Assembly: GCF_029851875.1 (NCBI RefSeq)
Contig: NZ_JARKVC010000004.1
Location: forward strand, 1-41,472
DNA from: Actinomyces sp.
GTDB lineage: Bacteria; Actinomycetota; Actinomycetes; Actinomycetales; Actinomycetaceae
Direction of reading: 5' to 3'
Length of the DNA stretch: 41,472 nt
Shown here: positions 29,599 through 37,675 of the stretch, piece by piece
Position numbering within the stretch: the first letter of the stretch is position 1
How the letters are laid out: each line of letters opens with the position of its first letter
Translations under genes and position numbers: made by a program
The notes under the pieces: generated by a model
What the model was told of the DNA's origin: nothing
The model's database searches: none
What the model saw: only the letters and a program-made list of their open reading frames with translations

Positions 29599-30645
29599 GT
29601 GCCTCGCCCTCGACGCGCGGTCACCATCGCAACCGTGGCCCAGCGTGCCGGCCGATCGATCTCCACCGTGTCCGCGGCGTTGAACAACGCTCCCGGCGTC
29701 GCGTCCACCACTCGTGAGGAGATCCTGCGGGTGGCCGCGGAGCTGGGCTACGAGGCGGACCCGCGCGCCCGCCTCATGCGCGCGACGCACACCGGGATCG
29801 TCGGCGTCTCCTACGTCCCGGGGCAGGCCTTCCAGGCCGAGCTGGTCGACGGCCTGTACCGCGCCGCCGAGCGTCATGGGCACGGCCTGACTCTGGCGGC
29901 CTCAACGCCCCGACACAGTGAGGTGGAGGGCATCCAGGCCCTGGTGCGCGACCGCTGCGAGGCGATCATCGTCGTCGACTCGCGGCTGCCCTACGAGGAC
30001 CTGCGAGACGCCGCCTCCGGGGTCCCGCTGCTGATGCTGTGCCGGCAGGCGCCCGCCGACGACGTCGACGCCGTGCGCTCGGCTGACGAGCAGGCCGTGG
30101 CCGACCTGGTCGAGCACGTGGTGGCCTCTGGTCGGACCGACCTGGTCTATGTCGACGGCGGAGCCGCCTCCTCCGCAGGCCTGCGGGCGGCAGGTTACCG
30201 GCGTGCCGTGCGTGAGCGCGGGCTCGCCGCGCGGATCGTGGCCGGAGGGGACGAGGAGGAGGACGGCGTCCGTGCCGTCGCCGGGCTCGTCGAGCGGGGC
30301 TGTCTCCCGCAGGCGCTGGTGCTCTACAACGACCACGCCGCGCTCGGGGCGCTGCTTGAGCTGCGCCGTCGCGGGATCGCTGTGCCGCAACAGGTTGCGG
30401 TGGCCGGCTTCGACGACGTCGCGCTCACGGCGCTCAGCGCGGTCGACCTCACCACCGTGCACCAGGACGTCGACGCCATCGCGGACGTCGCGGTGCGCCA
30501 CCTGGTGGAGCGCCTGGGCTGTGAGGACCCGGGCCGTGACCTGCCGGTGCCCGACGGCGTGCAGCGCCACGACCAGCCTGGGGGCGGGGTCCTCTTCGCC
30601 GTCCCGGCCAGCCTGGTGGTCAGGGGCTCGACCGCCGTGCGGTGA
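29599..30645 (+). CDS. Third LacI-family regulator
   Basis: A 348-residue regulator with the HTH VTIATVAQRAGRSISTVSAAL at residues 8-28, hinge DPRARLMRAT, and a sensor domain beginning GIVGVSYVPGQAFQAELVDGL and ending VAGFDDVALTALSAVDLTTVHQDV. I prefer the GTG at 29599 because GAGGAGG lies eight bases upstream; an in-frame ATG at 29578 lacks a ribosome site. It is divergent from the dehydrogenase operon, whose control region carries two TTAACGCGCGTCAA palindromes; it is the likely ligand of those sites and of the related one before iolG. Its own 5' region contains the repeat array at 29348-29527. Confidence 0.88.
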   Translation: MPRPRRAVTIATVAQRAGRSISTVSAALNNAPGVASTTREEILRVAAELGYEADPRARLMRATHTGIVGVSYVPGQAFQAELVDGLYRAAERHGHGLTLAASTPRHSEVEGIQALVRDRCEAIIVVDSRLPYEDLRDAASGVPLLMLCRQAPADDVDAVRSADEQAVADLVEHVVASGRTDLVYVDGGAASSAGLRAAGYRRAVRERGLAARIVAGGDEEEDGVRAVAGLVERGCLPQALVLYNDHAALGALLELRRRGIAVPQQVAVAGFDDVALTALSAVDLTTVHQDVDAIADVAVRHLVERLGCEDPGRDLPVPDGVQRHDQPGGGVLFAVPASLVVRGSTAVR

Positions 30646-30707
30646 GCCTGCCGGGTCCTGTGCCGCAGCAGACGGGTCCCGGACTCACCTCCGACGCTCC
30701 CGGGTCC

Positions 30708-31163
30708 CTAAACCTGCGCTGCGTGGTACGTCGGGTCCTTGAGGGAGCGTGTCAGCAGGAGCAGGCGGATGTAGAGGTAGACGCACAGCGCGGCGCACAG
30801 CAGTGCCGGGTGCGTCAGCTCAAAGGTGTAGGAGCTCAGGACATCGGTCATGTGCGACGTGGTACTGAACGTGTAGGCCACGCCGCAGGCGAAGGCCAGT
30901 GCCAGCTGGGGAGGGAGGAGCCCGATGAGGAGAATCCTCTGCGCGCGGGCACGCGACGTCACGACTCTCGCGCTCGCGTCTGCGACGCACGCCAGAGCAA
31001 GGCCGGTTCCAAGCGCCCAGGTTGCGGCGGAAAACGGGTTGACGCCGCTGGTCGCGCGGTAGGTCACGCTGAGGATGAGCGCCAGGCTAAGAACAAGAGC
31101 GGCTAGGGGGCGCTGTGCGTGAGATCTGCATCGAGGGTCTCCACTTCTCATGCTCCTGATCAC
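30708..31163 (-). CDS. Small four-helix membrane protein of unknown function
   Basis: About 151 residues with hydrophobic segments near 19-35, 45-63, 78-100 and 118-136 and a basic N-terminus. I do not recognise a family. YTFELTHP before the last helix resembles YFWEITLP in the membrane protein at 88-564, and helix spacing agrees, suggesting distant paralogy. The start is uncertain: GTG 31163 or ATG 31151, neither with a well-placed ribosome site. A promoter (TTGCGC, 17 bases, TACCCT) lies just upstream. It converges on the third LacI gene. Confidence 0.6.
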   Translation of the reverse strand: MIRSMRSGDPRCRSHAQRPLAALVLSLALILSVTYRATSGVNPFSAATWALGTGLALACVADASARVVTSRARAQRILLIGLLPPQLALAFACGVAYTFSTTSHMTDVLSSYTFELTHPALLCAALCVYLYIRLLLLTRSLKDPTYHAAQV

Positions 31164-31196
31164 TTCCAGGCGAGGAAGTATGAGGAAGGTCTCACT

Positions 31197-31225
31197 AGGG
31201 TATCAGCGTAATATGTGAGGCGCAA
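31197..31225 (-). promoter_or_regulatory. Promoter of the small membrane protein gene
   Basis: Minus strand: TTGCGC (31220-31225), 17 bases, TACCCT (31197-31202). The bases around the -35 (TTGCGCCTCAC) match those of the promoter at 684-712. Confidence 0.5.
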
Positions 31226-31309
31226 CACGTGATTGACCTCGGGGGGCAGCGCGCGTGGCAGGCCGGAGGAGGCTGTACGGCGGGGGCGGCGGAACGGCGG
31301 ACAAGGCGA

Positions 31310-31338
31310 GACGGCGCCCGCTGGTGGCGGGCGCCGTC
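31310..31338 (-). terminator. Hairpin after iolG
   Basis: A 12-bp perfect stem (31310-31321 with 31327-31338) with a five-base loop, 54 bases past the iolG stop. Confidence 0.65.
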
Positions 31339-31391
31339 GTCACTGAGCCGGGAGAGGTGTGCTCCCAGCCGACTCTGCCTGGGTGTCAGCC

Positions 31392-32381
31392 TCAGGCCAG
31401 GCGGACCGGCTGGCCGGTCCTGGCGGACTCGGTAGCGGCCTCGGCCAGGCGCAGGGCCTCGACGGCGTCGTCGATGGTGGTCGGGGTCGGGGTGCCGGCC
31501 TCAACGGCCTCGATGAAGGCGCTCAGCTCGATGCGGTAGGCGTCGGCGTAGCGCTCAAGGAAGAAGTCGAGGTACGGCTCCTGGGCGTCGGTGACCTCGG
31601 CGTTGGACAGACGCACCGTGGTGGCGCGCACGTTCTCGGCGAACAGGGCGCCGTCGCGGCCGGAGGCCTCCAGACGCTGGTCGTAGCCCGAGGCGCAGTG
31701 GCGGTTGTTGATGATCGTGGCCACGGCACCGCTGGCGGCACGCAGAGTGACGACGGCGGCGTCGAAGTCGCCGGTCTCCTTGATGGCCGGGTCCAGGTTC
31801 TGACCCACGGCGTGGACCTCGACGATGTCGCCCAGGAAGAAGCGGGCGGTGTCAAAGTCGTGGATGGTCATGTCGCGGAAGATGCCGCCGGAGACCTTGA
31901 TGTACTCCACCGGCGGGGCGGCGGGGTCGCGCGAGATGATGGTCAGCTGCTCCAGGTCGCCGATGCGGCCCTCGTTGACCGCTGAGCGCACAGCCGCGAA
32001 GCTGGGGTCGAAGCGACGGTTGAAGCCGAACATCACGGGGGTGGTGACGGCGTCGAGCTCAGCCTGGGCGGCGACGACGTCCTTCATGTCCAGGGCGATG
32101 GGCTTCTCGCACAGCACAGCCTTGCCGGTCTTGGCGGCAGCCAGCAGGTGGGGGATGTGCAGCGGGGTCGGGGAACCGATGACGACGGCGTCGACCTGGG
32201 GGTCGGCGAAGACCTCGTCCGCGTCCTTGCAGGAGCGGGCGCCGTACTGGTCCGCCAGCTTCTCGGCGGCGTCACCGAAGGGGTCGCACACCAGGGCCAG
32301 GGTGGCCTGCGGGTGGGCGGCGATGGTCTTGGCGTGGACGTGGCCGATACGGCCGGCGCCGATAAGAGCGATGTTCAGCAT
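31392..32381 (-). CDS. iolG: Inositol 2-dehydrogenase
   Basis: IolG oxidises myo-inositol to 2-keto-myo-inositol with NAD+, the first step of inositol catabolism. The 329-residue Gfo/Idh protein has the Rossmann motif IALIGAGRIGHVHAKT (residues 4-19), CEKPIALD near 92, FGFNRRFDPSFA near 121 and the catalytic GGIFRDMTIHDFDTARF (Asp and His of the D-X3-H motif) near 160. AAGGAAG precedes the ATG. A hairpin separates it from the transaldolase gene upstream, so it is probably its own transcript, with a LacI-type palindrome at 32460. Assignment as IolG rather than another inositol dehydrogenase rests on its neighbours. Confidence 0.9.
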   Translation of the reverse strand: MLNIALIGAGRIGHVHAKTIAAHPQATLALVCDPFGDAAEKLADQYGARSCKDADEVFADPQVDAVVIGSPTPLHIPHLLAAAKTGKAVLCEKPIALDMKDVVAAQAELDAVTTPVMFGFNRRFDPSFAAVRSAVNEGRIGDLEQLTIISRDPAAPPVEYIKVSGGIFRDMTIHDFDTARFFLGDIVEVHAVGQNLDPAIKETGDFDAAVVTLRAASGAVATIINNRHCASGYDQRLEASGRDGALFAENVRATTVRLSNAEVTDAQEPYLDFFLERYADAYRIELSAFIEAVEAGTPTPTTIDDAVEALRLAEAATESARTGQPVRLA

Positions 32382-32459
32382 CGTGGAACTTCCTTGTCGT
32401 GTGCTGGGTTGGCGGGGTGGTGGCGAGAGGGGCTCACGGTGAGGACGCACGGCCGCAGG

Positions 32460-32471
32460 TGACGCGCGTCA
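32460..32471. promoter_or_regulatory. LacI-type palindrome before iolG
   Basis: TGACGCGCGTCA is a perfect 12-bp palindrome and shares ACGCGCGTCA with the two operators at 29246 and 29287. It lies 79 bases before the iolG start. No clear promoter boxes are visible around it. Confidence 0.5.
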
Positions 32472-32538
32472 GCGCCTGCTGAGCGAGGACTGCCTTCCGA
32501 TGTGCGACGCGGGCTCGCACGGGACGGTGAGGCAGTCA

Positions 32539-32572
32539 GGTCCGGGGCGGCCGCTAGCGGCCGCCCCGGACC
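32539..32572. terminator. 34-bp perfect palindrome after the transaldolase gene
   Basis: The two 17-base halves (32539-32555 and 32556-32572) are exact reverse complements. It begins eight bases beyond the transaldolase stop and should separate that transcript from iolG. Confidence 0.75.
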
Positions 32573-32579
32573 GGGAGGC

Positions 32580-33656
32580 TCACGGCTGGGGCATGATGAC
32601 GTCGCGGACGAGGCCGTCAAGGTCCTCGTCGGACTTCATGAAGCCACGCAGGGTGCGCACGGTGGCGCCGAAGGTCTCGAACTCCTCGACAGCCATGCCG
32701 TCGGGCTCGTAGGCACGGCGGAACTCGGGGATCTCGAGCAGGGCCTTCATGATCTTCGGGTCGACCTCGTCGTCGATCCTGCTGACGACCTTGTACCCGG
32801 AGTCGTTGATCAGCTTCTGCCAGGCAAAGGGCGGGGAGACGACCAGGTCGCCGCCGACCAGCTCGGACCAGTGCATGACGTTGCGGAAGGCGGCCGACAG
32901 GACGCGGGCGCGCAGGCCGCGGGCCTGGAACTCGTGGTAGGCGCGCTTGAGGGCGGCCACACCAGACCACTCGAAGATGCCCGGGTCGACGAACAGGCGC
33001 TCGCGCTTGGCGACGATCTTCATCCAGTCGTCAAGGCGGCCGCCCATGAGGGTGACGACCGGACCCATGGTGGACACGTCCTTGCCCTCGGCCTCACGGC
33101 GCTTGAGCCCGCGCTCGATGGCCTCACCGGCAGCCACGGCCTGGGCGACGGTGAAGGAGACGGTGACGTTGATGGACACGCCGCGGTAGGTGGCGTCCTC
33201 GATAGCCTCGATACCGGTCTTGGTGGCCGGGATCTTGACGATGATGTTCTTGGCCAGCCCGGAGAACTCCTCGGCCTGGTCCGCCAGCGCCTTGGCGCTG
33301 CGGGCAAGGCGAGGGTCGGTCTGGACCGACAGGCGGCCGTTGCGGCCGTTGTGCTCCTCGAAGATGCCCTCGTAGAGCCTGGCGCCCTCGACAGACATCT
33401 CGCGCACGACCTGCCACCCGATCTCAGACTCGGACAGCGTGGGGTTCTCCTCGGCGATCTCCTTGATGCGAGGGATCCAGCGCTCCTTCTTCTGGTTGAT
33501 GCAGGTGTAGGCGATGGTCGGGTTGCAGGTCGCGCCGACGCCACCGAAGGAGATCGACTGACGAAGCTCGTCGGGGTCGGCGGAGTCGTTCCACAGGACC
33601 GTCGGGGTGGTGCGGGCGGCCTCCAGCAGCGGGCCGGGGGTGTATTCAATGGTCAT
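32580..33656 (-). CDS. Transaldolase-family protein
   Basis: A 358-residue (beta/alpha)8 protein. ISFGGVGATCNPTI near residue 35, and the Schiff-base Lys141 in IIVKIPATKTG are the transaldolase signatures; INVTVSFTVAQAVAAGEAIERGL follows as in the family. It differs from TalB-type enzymes in its long N- and C-terminal parts. Transaldolase normally moves dihydroxyacetone units between sugar phosphates. A GntR-type operator identical in outline to that before iolC precedes it, so it is regulated with inositol genes; it may act on an aldolase product of the pathway. AGGAGATGCGCCA precedes the ATG. Confidence 0.88.
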   Translation of the reverse strand: MTIEYTPGPLLEAARTTPTVLWNDSADPDELRQSISFGGVGATCNPTIAYTCINQKKERWIPRIKEIAEENPTLSESEIGWQVVREMSVEGARLYEGIFEEHNGRNGRLSVQTDPRLARSAKALADQAEEFSGLAKNIIVKIPATKTGIEAIEDATYRGVSINVTVSFTVAQAVAAGEAIERGLKRREAEGKDVSTMGPVVTLMGGRLDDWMKIVAKRERLFVDPGIFEWSGVAALKRAYHEFQARGLRARVLSAAFRNVMHWSELVGGDLVVSPPFAWQKLINDSGYKVVSRIDDEVDPKIMKALLEIPEFRRAYEPDGMAVEEFETFGATVRTLRGFMKSDEDLDGLVRDVIMPQP

Positions 33657-33740
33657 TGGCGCATCTCCTGGTTTGGGGCTCCGGTCGGCTTCCTCGCCGT
33701 GCCGGCCGATGGCCCCATTGAAGTAGGTCCAGGGCCCCTA

Positions 33741-33763
33741 CGTCAAGTCTTTGTCTGGACAAA
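33741..33763 (-). promoter_or_regulatory. GntR-type operator and -35 box before the transaldolase gene
   Basis: The operator is TTTGTCTGGACAAA (33750-33763). On the minus strand GACAAAGACTTGACG follows, with TTGACG as -35 box. The 18-base spacer leads to TTCAAT, a weak -10. The 23-base block recurs in inverted orientation before iolC with three changes. Confidence 0.7.
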
Positions 33764-33807
33764 TTGAAAACCTGTCCTCGCGGGGTCCTGGGCGGGCGCC
33801 TGGTGGG

Positions 33808-34554
33808 CTAGCTCGTGAACAGGGTCGTCTCGAAGGAGTAGCGCGAGGCCCGGTAGATGTGGGTGCCGTACTCGATGACGTGGCCGTTGGTGTCGTAGGC
33901 GGTACGTGTGGCGGTCAGCAGGGCGGCGCGACGGTGCTCGCCCAGGGCCTCGGCCTCCTTGGTGGTGGCGTTGCGGGCCCCGATCACCTGGGTGGCGGAG
34001 ACCGGCACGATGTCCGCGGCGCGCAGGAGCTCGTACAGGCCGTTGCGCTCAAGGTCCTGCGCGCTGGGGGCTGAGGCGGCTGGCAGGAGGTTGGTCATCA
34101 GCGCGATCGGCTCGCCGTCGGCCCGCCGCAGGCGCTGGACGCGCACGATCTCGGTGCCGGGGTCGACCTGGAGGCTCTGAGCCTCCTCGTTCGTGGCTGG
34201 GCGACGCTCGTAGCTGATGACGCTCGTAGACACCTCGTGCCCGCCCTCGGTCAGGTCGGCAAGCAGGCTGGACAGCTGCATCGGGCGGTGGACGTGGGGG
34301 GAGGTGACGGTGGTCCCGGCGCCGCGGCGCCGGGCGACCAGGCCGCGGTCGGCCAGACGCTGAAGGGCCTGACGGGCGGTGGGGCGGGAGACGTTGAGCC
34401 GCTTGGCCATGGAGACCTCGTCCTCCAGGCGTGTGCCCGGCTCGAGCGTGCCGTCAAGGATCAGGGCCGCCAGGGGCTCGGAGATCTGCATGTGGAGGGG
34501 GACCGAGCTGTCTCGGTCAACCGTGACGTCAAGCTGGAAGGTGGAGGTGGACAT
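33808..34554 (-). CDS. GntR/UTRA-family regulator of the inositol genes
   Basis: A 248-residue regulator. The winged HTH (about 15-80) includes SMAKRLNVSRPTARQALQRLADRGLVARRRGAGT, and the C-terminal UTRA sensor domain (about 95-245) has ISYERRPATNEEAQSLQVDPG-type and DTNGHVIEYGTHIYRASRY segments. It sits between the transaldolase gene and iolC, divergent from iolC. Three matched palindromes (33750, 34756, 39779) before transaldolase, iolC and iolA are its likely sites. GAAGGAAACAG precedes the ATG. It may be the counterpart of the GntR-type IolR of Corynebacterium. The inducer, an inositol-pathway intermediate, is inference. Confidence 0.87.
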   Translation of the reverse strand: MSTSTFQLDVTVDRDSSVPLHMQISEPLAALILDGTLEPGTRLEDEVSMAKRLNVSRPTARQALQRLADRGLVARRRGAGTTVTSPHVHRPMQLSSLLADLTEGGHEVSTSVISYERRPATNEEAQSLQVDPGTEIVRVQRLRRADGEPIALMTNLLPAASAPSAQDLERNGLYELLRAADIVPVSATQVIGARNATTKEAEALGEHRRAALLTATRTAYDTNGHVIEYGTHIYRASRYSFETTLFTS

Positions 34555-34864
34555 CTGTTTCCTTCGGGGATCCGGTTCCTGCGCCGGACCGGGGACCGTG
34601 TTCTCGTGCCTACGTTACGTGATCGTGACGTGGTCGTCGGGTACCTGAGGTCCTCCTTGGGCGGGACAGGCGGTCGCCCGGGGGAGGGGACGGCGTCTGG
34701 TCGGCTCGCGCGGCCCGACGGCCGCATCCGGGAAGGTACGACGGCGAGGCCCGCTTTTGTACGGACAAAGACTTGACGGAGCCCCCTGCGTGGAGGCACC
34801 CTAGGGCCGTGCGCGAAGCCGGCCGCTCCGCGCCACCCGCCCCGACGACGTGGAAGGGAAGGCC
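34555..34864. other. Control region between the GntR gene and iolC
   Basis: Contains the iolC operator/promoter (34756-34802) and the leader of the GntR gene. No well-formed promoter for the GntR gene and no ORF worth calling is visible. The stretch 34640-34740 is ordinary GC-rich DNA. Confidence 0.5.
34756..34802 (+). promoter_or_regulatory. GntR-type operator and promoter of iolC
   Basis: TTTGTACGGACAAA (34756-34769), then TTGACG (34773-34778), 18 bases and CACCCT (34797-34802). The operator abuts the -35 box, as at the transaldolase gene. The distance from operator end to -10 is 27 bases, the same as before iolA. Confidence 0.65.
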
Positions 34865-35857
34865 ATGACACCCTCGACCAGCACCCCACCGCTCGACGTC
34901 CTGACCATCGGACGCTGCGGCATCGACATCTACCCCCTGCAGACGGGAGTCGGTCTGGAGGACGTGGAGTCCTTCGGCAAGTTCCTGGGAGGCAGCCCGA
35001 CCAACGTCGCCGTGGCCGCCGCCCGCTACCGCCACCGCTCCGCCGTCATCACCGGCGTGGGTGACGACCCCTTCGGCCGCTTCGTGCGCCGCGAGATGCG
35101 TCAGCTCGGCGTCTACGACGACTACGTCGTCACCAAGGCGGACTTCCTCACCCCGCTGACCTTCTGCGAGATCTTCCCGCCCGACGACTTCCCGCTCTAC
35201 TTCTACCGTGAGCCCTCCGCCCCCGACCTTGAGCTCACCGACAGCGACATCCCCATGGACGCGGTGCGCCAGGCCGAGATCTTCTGGATCTCTGCGACAG
35301 GCCTGAGCAAGGAGCCCTCGCGCACCGCCCACCACGCCGCCCTCGACGCCCGCGAGCGCAAGCGCTTCACCGTCATGGACCTGGACTACCGCGCCAGCTT
35401 CTGGGGGAGCGAGGCCGAGGCCCACGAGCGTGTCTTCGAGGCCCTGTCCAAGGTCAACGTGGCCATCGGCAACCGTGAGGAGTGCCGCATCGCCGTCGGT
35501 GAGAGCGAGCCGGAGCGCGCGGCGGACGCCCTGCTGGAGGCCGGCGTCGACATCGCCGTCGTCAAGCAGGGCATGCACGGCACGCTCGCCAAGACGCGTG
35601 AGGAGCGCATCGAGATGCCGGTGACACCGGCGACCACCCTCAACGGCCTGGGTGCCGGCGACGCCTTCGGCGGCGCGATCTGCCACGGCCTGCTCTCGGG
35701 CTGGTCTCTGGAGAAGACAGTGTTCGCCGCCTCCACGGCCGGTGCGATCGTCGCCTCCCGCCTGGAGTGCTCGACGGCGATGCCCACCGAGCCGGAGCTG
35801 CTGGACGTCATGCGGACCTACCGCGCCCAGTGCGCCCCTGACCTGAAGGACCTGTGA
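34865..35857 (+). CDS. iolC: 5-dehydro-2-deoxygluconokinase
   Basis: IolC phosphorylates 5-dehydro-2-deoxy-D-gluconate with ATP, the fifth step of inositol breakdown. The 330-residue PfkB/ribokinase-fold protein has LTIGRCGIDIYPLQTGVGL near residue 13, KFLGGSPTNVAVAAAR near 39, and the catalytic GLGAGDAFGGA with Asp266. The substrate-typical TFCEIFPPDDFPLYFYRE lies near 100. Length is normal; there is no C-terminal DUF2090 fusion. GGAAGGGAAGG precedes the ATG. It heads the operon iolC-aldolase-iolB-iolD. Confidence 0.96.
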   Translation: MTPSTSTPPLDVLTIGRCGIDIYPLQTGVGLEDVESFGKFLGGSPTNVAVAAARYRHRSAVITGVGDDPFGRFVRREMRQLGVYDDYVVTKADFLTPLTFCEIFPPDDFPLYFYREPSAPDLELTDSDIPMDAVRQAEIFWISATGLSKEPSRTAHHAALDARERKRFTVMDLDYRASFWGSEAEAHERVFEALSKVNVAIGNREECRIAVGESEPERAADALLEAGVDIAVVKQGMHGTLAKTREERIEMPVTPATTLNGLGAGDAFGGAICHGLLSGWSLEKTVFAASTAGAIVASRLECSTAMPTEPELLDVMRTYRAQCAPDLKDL

Positions 35858-35866
35858 GGACCTGGC

Positions 35867-36745
35867 ATGTCGCACACACCACTGACCGACCAGATCGTCG
35901 AGATCCGCACCTACAACCCAGGACGTATCGCCCAGGTCCTGGCTGACCGCCCGCGCGGCGTGCTGCCCAGCGGCGACGAGAAGCTGCTCGTCATCGCCTG
36001 CGACCACCCCGCGCGCGGCGCCCTGGCCGCCGGCCGCGACGCCATGGCGATGGCCTCGCGGGAGGAGGTCCTGGCCCGGTGCGTCGAGGCCCTCTCGCGC
36101 CCTGGCGTCCACGGCTTCCTGGGAACCGCCGACCTCATCGAGGACCTTGCTGTGCTGGGTGCCCTGGACGGCAAGCTCGTCTACGGCTCGATGAACCGTG
36201 GCGGGCTGGCCGGCTCGACCTTCGAGATGAACGACCGCATGACCGGCTACGACGCCGCAGGCGTGGTCGGCTCAGGCCTGGACGGCGGGAAGATGCTCCT
36301 GCGCGTCAACTACGAGGACCCCCGCACGGTCGACACCCTGGCGGCCTGCGCCAAGGCCGTCGACGAGCTCGCCGAGCGCCAGGTCATGGCGATGGTCGAG
36401 CCCTTCGTCTCACGCTGGGAGAAGGGGCGGATCGTCAACGACCTGAGCCCCGACGCCGTCATCACCTCGATGGCGATCGCCTCCGGGCTGGGGCGCACGA
36501 GCGTCTACACCTGGCTCAAGCTCCCGGCCGTGGCGGAGATGGAGCGGGTGATGGAGGCCTCGACCCTGCCCGCACTGATTCTGGGCGGCGCGGTGTCCGC
36601 GGACGCTGACGCTGCTCGTGACAGCTGGCGCCGAGCGCTTGAGCTGCCCACCGTCAAGGGACTGGTGATCGGCCGTTCCCTTCTGTTCCCACCCGACGAC
36701 GACGTCGCCGGGGCCGTCGACAACACCGTAGGACTCCTCTCATGA
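35867..36745 (+). CDS. Cgl0159-family (beta/alpha)8 aldolase-like protein
   Basis: A 292-residue barrel protein of the family named after Corynebacterium Cgl0159, found next to iolC in actinobacterial inositol operons. In the pathway the expected step after IolC is cleavage of 2-deoxy-5-keto-gluconate 6-phosphate (IolJ function), and no other aldolase gene is present. Visible segments are LLVIACDHPARGAL near residue 41, GFLGTADLIEDL near 83, GGLAGSTFEMNDRMTGYDA near 108 and LPALILGGAVSAD near 238. Lys residues that could form a Schiff base include that in GGKMLLRVNYED. It follows iolC by nine bases. The function is inferred from context. Confidence 0.85.
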   Translation: MSHTPLTDQIVEIRTYNPGRIAQVLADRPRGVLPSGDEKLLVIACDHPARGALAAGRDAMAMASREEVLARCVEALSRPGVHGFLGTADLIEDLAVLGALDGKLVYGSMNRGGLAGSTFEMNDRMTGYDAAGVVGSGLDGGKMLLRVNYEDPRTVDTLAACAKAVDELAERQVMAMVEPFVSRWEKGRIVNDLSPDAVITSMAIASGLGRTSVYTWLKLPAVAEMERVMEASTLPALILGGAVSADADAARDSWRRALELPTVKGLVIGRSLLFPPDDDVAGAVDNTVGLLS

Positions 36746-37611
36746 CCCTTGACATGCACGTGCGTGCCGGTCAGACCGCGCACGACCAGCTCTCCGTTGA
36801 CATCTGCGCCGCCGACGCCGGCTGGGGATTCTCCGGCCTGCGCGTGGTCAACCTCGCCGCCGGCGAGTCGGTGACCCTGGCCTCGGGCGACTGCGAGCTC
36901 CTCGTCCTGCCGCTGGAGGGCGGTGTGAGCGTGGAGGTGGACTCCCAGACCTACGAGCTCCACGGTCGCAGCGGCGTCTTCGAGCAGATCACCGACTTCC
37001 TGTACGTCCCGCGAGGCAAGGACTTCACCCTCACCAGCGCCCGGGGCGGTCGCTTCGCGCTGCCCTCCTCGGTGGCCACCCGCGACCTGCCGGTGCGCTA
37101 CCTGCCGCGTGAGAAGGCCACCACCGGGATCCGCGGCGCGGGCGACTGCTCGCGCCAGGTGACCAACTACGCCCTGAACAACGACGTGGAGACCTCTCAC
37201 CTCCTGGTCACCGAGGTCATCACCCCTGGAGGCAACTGGTCCTCCTACCCGGCCCACAAGCACGAGGCCCACACGGCCGACGAGCGTGAGCTTGAGGAGA
37301 TCTACTACTTCGAGATCGCCCCCTCGCCCGCTGGTGACCCGGGCTTCGGGCTGCACCGCACCTACGGCTCGACCCCGGACAAGCCGATCGACGTGTGCGT
37401 GGAGGTCCGTCACGGAGACGTCGCCCTCGTGCCCTACGGCTACCACGGCCCGTGCGTGGCCGCTCCTGGCTACGACATGTACTACCTCAACGTCATGGCC
37501 GGACCGAGCGAGGACCTGGTGTGGCTGGCTCCCGACGACCCGGCCCACCACTGGATCCGCGAGTCCTGGCAGGGGCAGGAGCCTGACCCTCGCCTGCCGA
37601 TGGCCCGCTGA
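36742..37611 (+). CDS. iolB: 5-deoxy-glucuronate isomerase
   Basis: IolB isomerises 5-deoxy-glucuronate to 5-dehydro-2-deoxy-gluconate. The 289-residue bicupin has the conserved block YPAHKHEAH.ADERELEEIYYFEI (about 172-196) that holds the metal-binding His and Glu residues, and GDVALVPYGYHGPCVAAPGYDMYYLNVMAG near 225-255. Its ATG overlaps the aldolase-gene stop by four bases (ATGA), showing translational coupling. A short gap of 64 bases leads to iolD. Confidence 0.96.
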   Translation: MTLDMHVRAGQTAHDQLSVDICAADAGWGFSGLRVVNLAAGESVTLASGDCELLVLPLEGGVSVEVDSQTYELHGRSGVFEQITDFLYVPRGKDFTLTSARGGRFALPSSVATRDLPVRYLPREKATTGIRGAGDCSRQVTNYALNNDVETSHLLVTEVITPGGNWSSYPAHKHEAHTADERELEEIYYFEIAPSPAGDPGFGLHRTYGSTPDKPIDVCVEVRHGDVALVPYGYHGPCVAAPGYDMYYLNVMAGPSEDLVWLAPDDPAHHWIRESWQGQEPDPRLPMAR

Positions 37612-37675
37612 CCGGCCCGGCTGCCACCACCTTCCACCGTCCACCCCCGTACCGTCCACAGAAGAGAGACGACAC

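Noticed and set aside
29287-29883. Minus-strand frame with seven-residue repeats (RRYAAST-like) through the repeat array
   Set aside because: The peptide repeat simply reflects the 21-bp DNA repeat; no ribosome site or conserved domain supports it as a protein.
30646-30707. Possible terminator between the third LacI gene and the small membrane protein gene
   Set aside because: GGGTCCC-containing arms pair poorly, with mismatches in the middle of the stem.
31160-31195. Eleven-codon ORF (GTG at 31195) overlapping the start of the second small membrane protein gene
   Set aside because: Its GTG lies one base after the predicted -10 box, so it would not be in the transcript.
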